A stretch of DNA of 64,000 nt from Cohnella sp. CFH 77786 (GCF_019400745.1 NZ_WJIB01000007.1:1-64000), one strand, 5' to 3'; shown: positions 34,911 to 44,276, counted from the first letter of the stretch. Numbers and translations are program-made. The notes: generated by a model not told the origin, from the letters alone.

Positions 34911-35856
34911 GGGCCCGTTCACCTCCCGCCTTCGGACCGCGCTCCGCAGGTTCGCCGGGCGGCCCGATGGTCACCCGCCCGCCTTCGAACGCGAGAACCG
35001 CCTTGTCGCTCACGTTCATCGCTTCCAGGAACGTTTTCGGAATTTGCAGCCGGCCGAGCCGGTCGATCACGACGAACTCCGTATGCCGCGACCCGAAACG
35101 CGGCTCCGTGCCCCCCTCTTCCGAAGCGGATAACCGTTCCGATTCGGATCCGGAACCTTGAACGGCCGCCGAATCTCCTTCCCGCCTCAACCATTCGGAG
35201 CTCGTCAAGCCGTCGCGGATCGCCACGACGCGGTCGACTTTGTCCGCGACGGACATATCGTGGGTGACGATGACGATCGTCACGCCCATGTCCCGGTTCA
35301 GCGCGCGGAAAATGTCCAGAACCCGCTCCCCGGTCGCGCTGTCGACCGAACCCGTCGGCTCGTCGGCGAGCAGCAGCCGCGGCCGGTTGGCCAGCGCGAT
35401 CGCAATCGCCACCCGCTGCTGTTCGCCCCCGCTGAGCTGCGTGAGCCGGTTGCCCATCCGGCGCTCGAGTCCGACGGCCGCCAGCAGCTGTCGCGCGTAT
35501 GTCCGGTCCGCCTTGCCGCGGATGAGCATCGGCAGCTCGACGTTTTGCAGAGCCGTCAAGTACGGAACGAGATTGCGGGCATTGTTTTGCCAAATAAACC
35601 CTACCGTGCTTCGTTTGTACTCGATCAGCTGTTCGGGCGACATCTTCAGCAGGTCCCAGGACCCGACGACCGCAACGCCGGCGGAAGGCCGGTCGAGCCC
35701 GCCCAAAATGTTGAGCAGGGTCGACTTGCCGCTGCCGCTGTTGCCGATAATCGCCATCATTTCGCCTTCCGCCACCGTCAGGTTCAACCCCTGCAGCGCG
35801 ACGACCTCGATCTCGTCCGTTTTGAAAATTTTGACCAAACCTTCGCAGCGGATCAT
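34885..35856 (-). CDS. ABC ATPase with C-terminal AbrB-like domain
   Basis: A 323-residue protein. Residues 1-220 are a LolD/MacB-type ATPase (Walker A GNSGSGKST, signature LSGGEQQRV, Walker B LLLADEP, H-loop VTHD). After a Ser/Glu-rich linker, residues 262-300 read TEFVVIDRLGRLQIPKTFLEAM...DKAVLAFEGGRVTIGPP, the swapped-hairpin AbrB/SpoVT type (DxxGRixIPkxxR...). The tail is Gly/Ala-rich. AbrB domains normally bind DNA, so this is an unusual fusion. It is 30 bp after the permease and overlaps the sigma gene. Confidence 0.85.
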   Translation of the reverse strand: MIRCEGLVKIFKTDEIEVVALQGLNLTVAEGEMMAIIGNSGSGKSTLLNILGGLDRPSAGVAVVGSWDLLKMSPEQLIEYKRSTVGFIWQNNARNLVPYLTALQNVELPMLIRGKADRTYARQLLAAVGLERRMGNRLTQLSGGEQQRVAIAIALANRPRLLLADEPTGSVDSATGERVLDIFRALNRDMGVTIVIVTHDMSVADKVDRVVAIRDGLTSSEWLRREGDSAAVQGSGSESERLSASEEGGTEPRFGSRHTEFVVIDRLGRLQIPKTFLEAMNVSDKAVLAFEGGRVTIGPPGEPAERGPKAGGERAHAAGGGGD

Positions 35857-35886
35857 CTCTCTCCTCCCTTCCGTTCGACGCGCGCG

Positions 35887-38688
35887 TCACCGTTCTTCGC
35901 CCAGCTTCACCGCCTGCGAAACGCGTAAACGACGCAGCTGCAGGATCAGCAGGCAAGCCCCCGCCCCAAGCATGATTCCCGTGGCGGCATACAACTTCAG
36001 CGTATCCTCCGCTTCGAAGACGACGCGGAACGGCGGCACCTGACGCGCTCCGTCGCCCGCCGCCTCCTGCAGGAAGGGCAGGAACAGCCGGCTGGCCAGG
36101 CTGCCGAGCCCGATGCCGACCGCCACCGACAAGCCGGTCGTGAACAGCTGCTCGAACAGCAGCATGCCGGTCAATTGCCCGCGCGTGAGTCCGGTCGCGC
36201 GCAGGATGCCGAGTTGGACGACCCGGCGGGACAAGGCGAATAACCAGAAGATCAAGTAACCCAGAAACGATACGAGCAGCGTGATGAGAAATCCGAGGCT
36301 CAGGATGCCGTACACGCCTCCTTGAGCCGGATGGTTGCGCCGCGCGATCAGCTCGCCCCTCGCATCGTCCGCCTTCGTTACGGCGATCCCGCGATCCGCC
36401 AGCGTCTCGAGCACGGGAGCCAGCTTCGCCCCGTCTTCGAGATCGAGCCAAACCTCGTACGGGATTTTCTCGATTTGCCGATACAGATACTCCAGATTCG
36501 CCACGATGAACGGCGATTCGTCCGGATACAGACTGGGCCAATACGGCACGATGCCGACGACGGCGAGATCGACCGCTTCTTCGTTGCCGTATCCGACGGA
36601 AACGCGCAGCAGATCGCCTTCCTTCAAGCCGTACCGCTTGGCGAAACCGTCGGATACGAGCGCCGCCTGCTCGGCCGAGCCGAGCGCGTCGAGGTACAGG
36701 TACGGCGGATACGGGTACAAGTCGTCCCGGAACCAGGCCGCGCGGTAGAAATCGGCGTTGTCGATGCCGACGACGAGCGCGGTGCCGGCGGACTTCCCGC
36801 CGATCTCGACTTTGGCGCCGCCGGCTTTCATGACGCGCGTTGCGCTCGCGACACCCGGCAGGTTCCGGTACGCGCCGAACGGGGGCTCCGTATAGTAGAG
36901 CTTGTTCGCATCGTTCTCATCTTGAACGCTTTCCCAGGCCGTTTGCAGCACGGCATCGCTTCCGTACTGGTAGTTCACGCGATCCGAAGCGTTCCGGTCG
37001 ATCGTCCTCGCCGCCGATGCGTCGTAAACGCCGAGTCCGATCGTGAGGATGAGCAGAATCATGATCGGATAGAAAACGGCAGCGGAGCGCGAAAGCTGGG
37101 TCAGCGTGAGATACAGGGCGACCGGCATTCGCCTTCCCGCCAGGGCGTTCCAAATCCGAAGCAATAGCGGAAACAGCCGAAGACAGACGAGGCCGGAAGC
37201 GAAGATGAGCAAAGCCGGAATGACGAAAATCGCAGGCTGAATCGTATCCGCCCCGGCGGCTCCGCCGGTGTCCGCGGCCGCGAGGCGACCGGTGCGAAGC
37301 AAATACCAGCCGGCAGCCGACGCCGCCAGCAAGGCGACGTCCAAATAGAACCTTTGCCAAATCGGCGGTTGGTCTGCGCGCGCCCGGCTTTGGGCATGCT
37401 GCACGACGGACGTTCCCGCATACGCGCGGATCGGCGCTATCGTTGCCGCGACGGCCAGCAGAGCGGCCACCCCTCCGAACAGCCAGGCGGCGGGCGTGAA
37501 GCCGACCGGTATCGACTTGCGGCCGACGAAAGCCAGGAAACCGCCGGAAGACCCGATCGCCTTGGCCAGATACCAGGCCAGAGCCGGTCCGGCCAGCAAA
37601 GCCGCGGCGCCGAGCATGGCCGCTTCGATCGCGTACAGCGCCGAGATTTGCCGCGGGCTTGCGCCGCGGCTTTGCAGCACGGCGATTTCGCCTCGCTGCC
37701 GGATGAGCGATTGCCTGGCGCACAGCGTGATAAAGTACAGCACCATCGCCAGCACCGGCGCGGCCAGCGCGAACAGCATGGCTTGCAGCATGAGGCTCGT
37801 TTGCCGGAATTCCTGCAGCATTCCGAGGAACGAGAGATTCACCTTCGTGTCCTCCAACATGCCGTTCAAGGTGATTTCGAGCCGCTGCAATTGGTCGATG
37901 AGCGGCGATAAGTCGCGGATCCGAATGTCCTGGAGATCGAAAGCGTAATACCAGCCCGCCGAACCAAGGACAAGCTTGGAAGTGCCGAGCAGCGTGTCCG
38001 TCATCGTTGAGGCGCTGACGAGCAGCGTTTCGGCCAGCTTCTCCTTTCCGTCGATGGCCAGCCGCAAATCGGTTTCGTCCTTGAGCTTGTAGACGCCGAC
38101 GATCCGAACGGCCAACCGTTTCGTCTTGCCGCCGCGATCCTTCGCTATATAGGTGAAGGTGTCGCCGATTTTCCAGCCGTACCGGTTCATCGTCTCGCCG
38201 AGCGCCGCCGCCTCCACGAAACCGTCCCGCACGCCGTCGCGCGGCATCTTCCCTTCCGTCAGCTCAGCGAGGTCGGAAATCCCGCTTTGCCAAGCCAGCT
38301 CCATTCGCACCAGCCGGCCGGAAGCGCCTTGGCGGGCATCGGCGGATCGAACGGCCGACATCGGCAAGCCGAAGCGGGCCGAGTACGCGAGCGCCGGAAA
38401 GCCGATCTTTCCCGGAAGCGCGCCTTCGATCCACGCATTCGCGTCCTCGAGAGCCTGCGCATCGCCATCCTCCATGTCCGAAGGCTGGTATTTCAGGTAT
38501 AAGGAAGCCGGAGGCAGCCCTTTCGTTTTCTCCTGCAGGGTGCCGGCCACCAGCCGCTTCAGCGTCCCGTCCGCGTACATCGGGATGCTCATCGCGAACG
38601 CCGCGGCAACCGTCAATCCGAGCAGCGTCCCGAGCGTGAAGCCGCGGTTTTGCCACATTTTCAGGAGCAGGTACGCGAGGATCCGCAT
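35887..38688 (-). CDS. FtsX/MacB-type ABC permease
   Basis: A 933-residue protein with an N-terminal membrane helix (GFTLGTLLGLTVAAAFAMSI) and a large extracytoplasmic region (about 40-290). A first FtsX core follows (about 300-430), then further helices, a second extracytoplasmic domain and a C-terminal FtsX core (LGFLITLLVSFLGYLIFWLF, RATGLTRGQLTGMLL, and a last helix near 905). Duplicated FtsX cores with big outer domains are typical of Bacillota MacB-like exporters. Its ATG overlaps the adaptor stop as TAATG. Confidence 0.88.
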   Translation of the reverse strand: MRILAYLLLKMWQNRGFTLGTLLGLTVAAAFAMSIPMYADGTLKRLVAGTLQEKTKGLPPASLYLKYQPSDMEDGDAQALEDANAWIEGALPGKIGFPALAYSARFGLPMSAVRSADARQGASGRLVRMELAWQSGISDLAELTEGKMPRDGVRDGFVEAAALGETMNRYGWKIGDTFTYIAKDRGGKTKRLAVRIVGVYKLKDETDLRLAIDGKEKLAETLLVSASTMTDTLLGTSKLVLGSAGWYYAFDLQDIRIRDLSPLIDQLQRLEITLNGMLEDTKVNLSFLGMLQEFRQTSLMLQAMLFALAAPVLAMVLYFITLCARQSLIRQRGEIAVLQSRGASPRQISALYAIEAAMLGAAALLAGPALAWYLAKAIGSSGGFLAFVGRKSIPVGFTPAAWLFGGVAALLAVAATIAPIRAYAGTSVVQHAQSRARADQPPIWQRFYLDVALLAASAAGWYLLRTGRLAAADTGGAAGADTIQPAIFVIPALLIFASGLVCLRLFPLLLRIWNALAGRRMPVALYLTLTQLSRSAAVFYPIMILLILTIGLGVYDASAARTIDRNASDRVNYQYGSDAVLQTAWESVQDENDANKLYYTEPPFGAYRNLPGVASATRVMKAGGAKVEIGGKSAGTALVVGIDNADFYRAAWFRDDLYPYPPYLYLDALGSAEQAALVSDGFAKRYGLKEGDLLRVSVGYGNEEAVDLAVVGIVPYWPSLYPDESPFIVANLEYLYRQIEKIPYEVWLDLEDGAKLAPVLETLADRGIAVTKADDARGELIARRNHPAQGGVYGILSLGFLITLLVSFLGYLIFWLFALSRRVVQLGILRATGLTRGQLTGMLLFEQLFTTGLSVAVGIGLGSLASRLFLPFLQEAAGDGARQVPPFRVVFEAEDTLKLYAATGIMLGAGACLLILQLRRLRVSQAVKLGEER

Positions 38689-39758
38689 TATTTCCCCACG
38701 ACCTTCTGGCCCTCTTGCAGCCCGCTGATGATTTCGACCTCGGTCGACGTTTGCGCTCCGATTTCCACGTCGACTTCGCCTTGGGCCCCGTCCTTGCCTG
38801 CTACGAGCACGTAATTGCGGCTATTTTGCTTCCGCAGCGCAGACAGAGGGATGGTCAGCACGTTCTCGCGGCGTTCCACGATGACGGAAGCGGAGAGCGG
38901 CGTCCCGTATCCGGATTTCTCGGGCCGCTTCTGCAAGTCGATCAAGACGCTGGAGTCCAGCGGCTGCCCGTCTTCGCCGCCGTTCCCCGAATCAACCGGC
39001 AGCCTTCTGACCTTGCCGGCGTAATCTCCGGCCGCGTTCACGCTGACGATCGCGTCCATGCCCGGAGCGATGTCCTCCAAGTCGTCGGAAGAAAACTCCA
39101 CCGCGACGACGAGCGATTTCATGTCCGCGATCTGGCCGATTTTCTCGTAAGCCTTGGCCAAATCGCCTTTCTCCGCGGTGAAGCTGACTACCGTGCCGTC
39201 ATAAGGAGCCGTCAGCTTCGCCTCCCCCAACTCTTCCCGTAAATCCGCGAGCTCCTCCTTGAGCAGCTCGTAATCCAGCTGCCGCTTGCGCAGCGCGGAA
39301 TCCTCGTCTCCGCCCGATTGCCGCATCGCGTCGCGGAGATCGAGCTCGGCCTTCGCCAGCTCGATTTCCTTCCGGCGGATGTCGCGCGCCGTGTCGCCCG
39401 TGTCGAGCTCTGCCAGCACCTGGCCTTTCTTCACGCGCTCTCCCGACTTCACGTACACTTCGGCGATCCGCCGGTTGTCTTGCGAGAAAAACAGATTTTC
39501 CTCCCGCTCCGACAACAGCTTCCCCGAACCGCTCGCCTTGATCTCGAGCGTTCCGCGCTTCACGGGATACTCGGGCTTCTGCGAGATTTTCGGCGTCCGG
39601 ATTTGCGGCAGCTGCTCCTGCTCTTGCTCCTGCGGCAGCAAGGAGCAGCCCGCGGCCAGCGACAAACACGCAGCCGTCAGCGCGAGCCGGGCCGCAAGCG
39701 CCAAGCCGGGCGCCTTATCCTTCCGCGATCCGGCCGTCGACCATTTGATAAACAACAT
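38688..39758 (-). CDS. HlyD/RND-type periplasmic adaptor lipoprotein
   Basis: A 356-residue protein with signal peptide and lipobox LAAGC (Cys38). The mature part has a lipoyl-like half motif (GSGKLLSERE, VYVKSGERVKKGQVLAELD), an alpha-helical hairpin (RRKEIELAKAELDLRDAM, DYELLKEELADLREEL), the second lipoyl half (APYDGTVVSF), and beta-barrel/membrane-proximal domains (SVNAAGDYAGKVRRLPV; ETQTS-like C terminus). It links an ABC exporter to its extracellular side. It overlaps the ATPase gene by 44 bp. Confidence 0.9.
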   Translation of the reverse strand: MLFIKWSTAGSRKDKAPGLALAARLALTAACLSLAAGCSLLPQEQEQEQLPQIRTPKISQKPEYPVKRGTLEIKASGSGKLLSEREENLFFSQDNRRIAEVYVKSGERVKKGQVLAELDTGDTARDIRRKEIELAKAELDLRDAMRQSGGDEDSALRKRQLDYELLKEELADLREELGEAKLTAPYDGTVVSFTAEKGDLAKAYEKIGQIADMKSLVVAVEFSSDDLEDIAPGMDAIVSVNAAGDYAGKVRRLPVDSGNGGEDGQPLDSSVLIDLQKRPEKSGYGTPLSASVIVERRENVLTIPLSALRKQNSRNYVLVAGKDGAQGEVDVEIGAQTSTEVEIISGLQEGQKVVGK

Positions 39759-40413
39759 CCGCCGCCTCCCATAGCGTGGAATCGTGCGTCGTCATGCAAA
39801 TCGCGATTCCTTCCGTTTCGACGATCCTGCGGAACGCCTCGATCATGCGCGCGGCCATCTGGGAATCCAGCTCCGCGGTCGGTTCGTCCGCGAGCAGCAG
39901 ATGGGGCCGGTGGGCGATCGCCTTGGCGATCGCCACCCGCTGCTGTTCCCCCCCGGACATTTCGGAAGGGCGGTGCAGCGCCCGCTTCGACAGGTTCACC
40001 AGGTCGAGACAGTGCGCGACCCTCTCCCTCCACTCCGAGCGGGGAACGCCGGCCATCCGCAGCGACAGCTCGACGTTCTCCCATGCCGTCAGCAGAGGGA
40101 GAAGCGCGAACGTTTGGAAAATAAACCCGATTTCGCGCCTCCTCACCAACGTCAGCTGCTTGTCGTTCCACTCCCGGTACGGGCGGCCCCGAAACCAAAC
40201 GTCCCCTTCGGTCGGCCGGTCCAGCCCACCCAGCACGTTCAGCAGCGTCGTTTTGCCCGATCCGGACCGCCCCTTCAGCATCGTCAACCGGCCGGCCTCC
40301 AGCCGCAAGTCGATGCCGTCCAGCACCGTGACGTCCCGTCCGCCTGCCGCGAACGTTTTGCGAACCCCACGCACGTCCAAAAGCGCATGCGTTTGCCCCA
40401 AACCCTCTTCCAT
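39715..40413 (-). CDS. MacB/LolD-type ABC ATPase
   Basis: A 232-residue ATPase: Walker A GRSGSGKTT, Q-loop IFQTFALLP, signature MSGGEQQRV, Walker B LLLADEPTAELD, H-loop TTHD. It starts at the ATG that overlaps the stop of the solute-binding protein gene (TAATG). Together with the second ATPase at 34885 the operon has two nucleotide-binding subunits for one large permease, which suggests a heterodimer. Confidence 0.9.
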   Translation of the reverse strand: MEEGLGQTHALLDVRGVRKTFAAGGRDVTVLDGIDLRLEAGRLTMLKGRSGSGKTTLLNVLGGLDRPTEGDVWFRGRPYREWNDKQLTLVRRREIGFIFQTFALLPLLTAWENVELSLRMAGVPRSEWRERVAHCLDLVNLSKRALHRPSEMSGGEQQRVAIAKAIAHRPHLLLADEPTAELDSQMAARMIEAFRRIVETEGIAICMTTHDSTLWEAADVVYQMVDGRIAEG

Positions 40414-41891
40414 TACGGCTGATCCGTCTCCAGTCCGGCCTTCGTGAGCAAGTCCTGCCCCTGGCTCTGGATCGCCTGAAGGGCCGCTTCCAGCATTTCC
40501 GTGCCGTCCACCGTTTTCTTGACATGCTCCGAAACCAGCGAGGCGAACGACGCCACGAACTCGGACGGCAGCGATTGCAGCAGCGTCTGCGAATTGGCTC
40601 CGAGCGCGTAGAATGCAGCCGTGTTTTTCCCTTCCGCTTCTTTCTTGTACGCCGTTCTGGATGACAGCGACCCCATCGACTTCGAGCCCGCTTTGGCCAA
40701 CTGCTCTCCGTTCGTGTATTTGAGCAGCTCCCATGCGGCAGCCAGGTTCGGGGACGACGCGTTAATCGCCAATACTCCGTCCACGCTGTACCCGCCGGCT
40801 ACGTCGGGCTGGGACGGATCGACCGGTAAGGTGACCATGTCCCAATTGAACGCTTGCATCGGAGCGGGGTCTTTCCCCGGACCGCCTCCGCCTGCCGGAG
40901 CTTTGGCGGTGACGCGAATGCCCCCGCCCGCCGTTTCGCCGAGCATGCCCATCACCATCGGTCCGTCGATCGTCATCGCCGCTTGACCGGCCATGAATCT
41001 CATGGCGTTCGGGCCCATCATGAACACCTTGCCTCCGCCGGCTCCCCGGATGCTCATCCGCGGACCGCCTCCGGATCCTCCGTCTTCGCCGCTTCCAGGC
41101 ATGAAGATGCTGCCGGATTTATAGCCGTCGATCACCTGCTGGAATACCGCCTTCCATTCCGGCGTATCGATCGACACCTTGCCCGAATCGGTATCCGCGT
41201 ATTGCAGCCCCTTCGCTTCGCCGATCATGCGGATGAGCTCGAACGCGTTGTCGATCTGAGAGGAAGGGAATAATCCGGAAATCGAATCCTCGTCGTCCTT
41301 CTTCACCGGGAACCGCGCCGCGAGCTCAAGCACCTCGTCCCAGCTCATGCCGTCCGTCGGGTAAGGAACGCCGTATTTGTCAAACAGGTCTTTGTTGTAG
41401 TACAAAGCCTGGCTGTTGAACGTGGGGCTGAGCCCATACAGCTTGCCGCCGCCGCGGGCTTTCAGCAAATCGATCACCCCGGGCACGAAGGCGGACAGAT
41501 CGTATTCGTCCTGTTTGACGGCGGCATCCAGATCGTAAAGCTTGCCACCTTGCGCCAGCTTCGCGTATTGCTCCTCCGTCAAATAAAGGACATCCGGCTG
41601 CTGCTCCTCGAGAAGCTTCTCCATGGCCGTCACGGGGTCGTCCGCATCGAACACCGCTTGAGTAGGGATCACTTCCAGCTGCATATTCGGAAACATGGCC
41701 TGAAACGCGTTCCCCACCTGCATGAGGAAAGCTTGCTCGTCAAAATAGGCGACCTTGAGCGTCCCCTCCTCGTCTTTGTCCAACTTGCCGAAGGCTTGCT
41801 CCTTCTTCCCGCCCGTCGGGGAGCACGCGGTCAGCAACGCCGCCAGCAGCATCACCGCCAGCGCCCCCGATTTCCATCTCCGTTTGATCAT
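40413..41891 (-). CDS. Extracellular solute-binding lipoprotein (family 1)
   Basis: A 492-residue protein with lipobox LLTAC (Cys near 23). The body has the sugar-type solute-binding pattern: TLKVAYFDEQAF, PDVLYLTEEQYAKLAQGGKLYDLD, GKLYGLSPTFNSQALYYNKDLFDKYGVPYPTDGMSWDEVLEL, and AAWELLKYTNGEQLAK. A Gly-rich insertion (GSGEDGGSGGG.., APAGGGGPG) is unusual. No import permease is encoded here; instead it heads an operon of a MacB-type exporter. The ATG at 41891 follows GAGGAG. Confidence 0.88.
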   Translation of the reverse strand: MIKRRWKSGALAVMLLAALLTACSPTGGKKEQAFGKLDKDEEGTLKVAYFDEQAFLMQVGNAFQAMFPNMQLEVIPTQAVFDADDPVTAMEKLLEEQQPDVLYLTEEQYAKLAQGGKLYDLDAAVKQDEYDLSAFVPGVIDLLKARGGGKLYGLSPTFNSQALYYNKDLFDKYGVPYPTDGMSWDEVLELAARFPVKKDDEDSISGLFPSSQIDNAFELIRMIGEAKGLQYADTDSGKVSIDTPEWKAVFQQVIDGYKSGSIFMPGSGEDGGSGGGPRMSIRGAGGGKVFMMGPNAMRFMAGQAAMTIDGPMVMGMLGETAGGGIRVTAKAPAGGGGPGKDPAPMQAFNWDMVTLPVDPSQPDVAGGYSVDGVLAINASSPNLAAAWELLKYTNGEQLAKAGSKSMGSLSSRTAYKKEAEGKNTAAFYALGANSQTLLQSLPSEFVASFASLVSEHVKKTVDGTEMLEAALQAIQSQGQDLLTKAGLETDQP

Positions 41892-41948
41892 TCTTCTCCT
41901 CACCTTTCTTGGCTTGATCCAACCATGGCCCAGTATGCCGGGGATTTT

Positions 41949-42010
41949 TTAGAAATCGGTTAGAAAAGCTGAAAGGAAGCTGAAAAAACGGTTAAAGGAA
42001 GTTAAAAAGC
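41949..42010. promoter_or_regulatory. Row of response-regulator-like half-sites
   Basis: On the minus strand, T-rich hexamers of the type TTAACn/TTCAGC/CTAACC repeat at about 11-bp steps (plus-strand anchors near 41952, 41963, 41971, 41982, 41993, 42004), with one 8-bp step. OmpR/PhoB-type regulators bind such direct repeats. The row sits 60-120 bp upstream of the solute-binding protein gene, and an OmpR-type regulator is encoded at 43466-44146. Confidence 0.6.
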
Positions 42011-42108
42011 GGGGCGTCTGCCAAAAAAAGCAACCGCCCCCTCGGACCCCACTAACGCGAATGGCTCGATATTTTCGAGTAACTCCCGCCCCGCCCCTCT
42101 ATCACAGT

Positions 42109-42146
42109 CAAAAAAAATCCCTCCACCCCGAGATGGGGAAGAGGGA
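42109..42146 (-). terminator. Terminator of the two-component operon
   Basis: TCCCTC-CACCCC pairs with GGGG-AAGAGGGA, and TTTTTTTT follows on the minus strand, 12 bp after the kinase stop. Confidence 0.85.
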
Positions 42147-42158
42147 CGCGTTCAAGGT

Positions 42159-43469
42159 TTATGCCGGTAACGTGATCCGCACCTGGGTTCCGACCGAGAG
42201 CTTGCTCTCCACCCGGATTTTGCCCCCATGGCGCTCGACGATCCACTTCGCGATGGCCAGGCCGAGTCCCGTACCGCCTTCCTGGCGCGTCCGGGCTTTA
42301 TCGCTGCGGTAGAACCGGTCGAAAACGCGAGACAAATGCTCCGGCGCGATCCCGATGCCCGTGTCTTCGATCTCCAAAAACACGGAGTGGGGAAGCTTGC
42401 GGCAAGCGATACGGACGAGCCCGCCTTCCGGCGTGTACTTGATCGCGTTGTCGAGCACGATCGTGAGCAATTGATGCAGCCGCTCTTCATCCGCTTGGAT
42501 CGGAACGGAGCTATCCGTCTCCGCCTGGAGGATGATATCCTTCATTTCGGCCAACGCCTGCAGCTTGTTCACGCAGTCCTGGATCACGCGGTCCATGAGC
42601 ACGGTTTTGATGTCCAGCTCCATGACCCCCGCATCCGATCTCGCGAGCGTGAGAAGCCCGCCGACCAGCTTGCTCATCCGTCGCGCTTCCTGCAGCACCG
42701 TGGAGACGTGCTTGCTGTCCTGCTCGATCGTGTGATCGGGATGGCGAAGCAGCAATTCGGCATGCGCCTGAATGACCGATAACGGAGTCCTTAGCTCGTG
42801 TGACGCGTCCGAGACGAACTGTTGTTGTCTCTCCATCGAGATCCGGATGGGCGTGAGGGCGCGGTTCGCCAAATAAAATCCCGCACCGACGGCGACGAGG
42901 AGCCCCGCGATGCCGCCGAACAGGAGGATGTTCTGCAAACGGTGCAACATGCCGATTTCGGCGGTCACGTTGGTCAGGATTTGCTGATAGGCGACGGCAT
43001 AGGTCGTCCCGTTCACGCTGGCCACGAGCAGCGAATTCGTTGGCGCCATCCGAACGCGGAAGTACGCATCGCCCAAATTGACGGTTTCCGGCGTTTCGGC
43101 GAAACGGGTCGGCACCAACCGATCCAATTGCTCGTCGGTGAAACTTTCGATTCCCGGCATCGGAATCGGTTTCAGATTCTTCGTCCAATGCAGCTGGATG
43201 ACCGGGCGCTCCGTCTGGCCTAAACGGAGCGTGACGAAGGGTTTGCGGGACAGATCCGAATCCGACTGCGCATCGGCAAAATTATCGCTCAAGGCAGGGG
43301 CGGGCTTCGTTTCCATGACCCCGCTTTGGATGCCGGTCATCGAACGGTCGACTTGCGCGAACAGCATCTCTTTCATGAGCCAGTAAACGGATAGATTCAA
43401 CGAAATCAAAATCACGGACAGGACCGCCGCGTTGCGGATCGTGAGCTCGATTCGGGTTCGTTTGATCAT
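42159..43469 (-). CDS. Sensor histidine kinase
   Basis: A 436-residue protein with membrane helix 1 (about 12-32), an extracellular sensor of about 145 residues, and membrane helix 2 (about 181-200). A HisKA domain follows with H224 (SDASHELRTPLS), and a HATPase domain with N-box LDNAIKYTPEGG, G1 DTGIGI, F-box FDRFYRSD and G2 GTGLGLAI. The start overlaps the response regulator stop (ATGA). It probably senses an envelope signal and drives the adjacent ABC operon; this is inference from the position and the half-site row. Confidence 0.92.
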   Translation of the reverse strand: MIKRTRIELTIRNAAVLSVILISLNLSVYWLMKEMLFAQVDRSMTGIQSGVMETKPAPALSDNFADAQSDSDLSRKPFVTLRLGQTERPVIQLHWTKNLKPIPMPGIESFTDEQLDRLVPTRFAETPETVNLGDAYFRVRMAPTNSLLVASVNGTTYAVAYQQILTNVTAEIGMLHRLQNILLFGGIAGLLVAVGAGFYLANRALTPIRISMERQQQFVSDASHELRTPLSVIQAHAELLLRHPDHTIEQDSKHVSTVLQEARRMSKLVGGLLTLARSDAGVMELDIKTVLMDRVIQDCVNKLQALAEMKDIILQAETDSSVPIQADEERLHQLLTIVLDNAIKYTPEGGLVRIACRKLPHSVFLEIEDTGIGIAPEHLSRVFDRFYRSDKARTRQEGGTGLGLAIAKWIVERHGGKIRVESKLSVGTQVRITLPA

Positions 43470-44146
43470 GAGCTTCTCACCTTCATCATGTATCCGACTC
43501 CGCGGATCGTATGGATATGCCGGTCGCAGCCGAAGGGCGACAGCTTTTTGCGCAAATAGTGCACATAGACGTCCACGACGCCCGGTCCCGCATCCGAATC
43601 GATCCCCCATACCCGGTCCTGCAGCTGCTCCTTCGTGAGAATCTGCTCCCGATTCAGCAGCAAATATTCGAGCAAATCGAACTCTTTCAGCGTCAGCTTG
43701 AGAGGCTCTCCGTTGGCATAGCCCTCCATCGACTGCCGCTTGACGGCGAGCGGACCATAAGCGATTTCCCCATCCGAAGAGCCGCCGTACTGCCTGCGCA
43801 GGAGCACCCGGATCCGGGCGAGCAGCTCCGGCATGGCGAACGGTTTGACGAGGTAATCGTCGGCGCCGGAGTCGAGCCCCCTGACGCGGTCCTCCACGCC
43901 GTCGCGCGCCGTCAGAAGCAGGATCGGCGTACCCATCCCCTGAGCACGCAGCTCGGCAAGCACCTCCAGGCCGGACATGGCGGGCAGCATGATATCCAGG
44001 ATGATCAAATCGTAAATCCCTTGCTGCGCCTTGTACAAGCCTTCCGCCCCGTCATCCGCCCAATCGGCGTGATAGGCTTCTTCTTTCAGTACCGTCACCA
44101 CCGCGTCCAGCAGCGGCCGGTCGTCCTCGACCACCAAGATCCGCAA
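43466..44146 (-). CDS. OmpR-family response regulator
   Basis: A 226-residue protein. The receiver has acidic pocket E7-D8-D9, phospho-acceptor D51 (LIILDIMLP), T/S near 80 and K near 102 (DYLVKPFAM). The winged-helix C terminus reads LTLKEFDLLEYLLLN and VDVYVHYLRKKL, then IHTIRGVGYM. The start is TTG with AAGGGG upstream. It is transcribed with the kinase. Confidence 0.93.
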   Translation of the reverse strand: MRILVVEDDRPLLDAVVTVLKEEAYHADWADDGAEGLYKAQQGIYDLIILDIMLPAMSGLEVLAELRAQGMGTPILLLTARDGVEDRVRGLDSGADDYLVKPFAMPELLARIRVLLRRQYGGSSDGEIAYGPLAVKRQSMEGYANGEPLKLTLKEFDLLEYLLLNREQILTKEQLQDRVWGIDSDAGPGVVDVYVHYLRKKLSPFGCDRHIHTIRGVGYMMKVRSS

Positions 44147-44276
44147 TCGGGTTGCCCCTTTTCACATCATTTTCCAAGTCCATCAGACCCATTGTAAACG
44201 ACGAACCTTAAGAAATGCTTAGAAAAATAGGCCAGCCCGAAACCTCTGGCTGACCTCATCGCTGGCATATACCGGA

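Noticed and set aside
35240..36043. Plus-strand open frames over the ABC operon
   Set aside because: They run antisense to the ATPase and permease genes with intact motifs.
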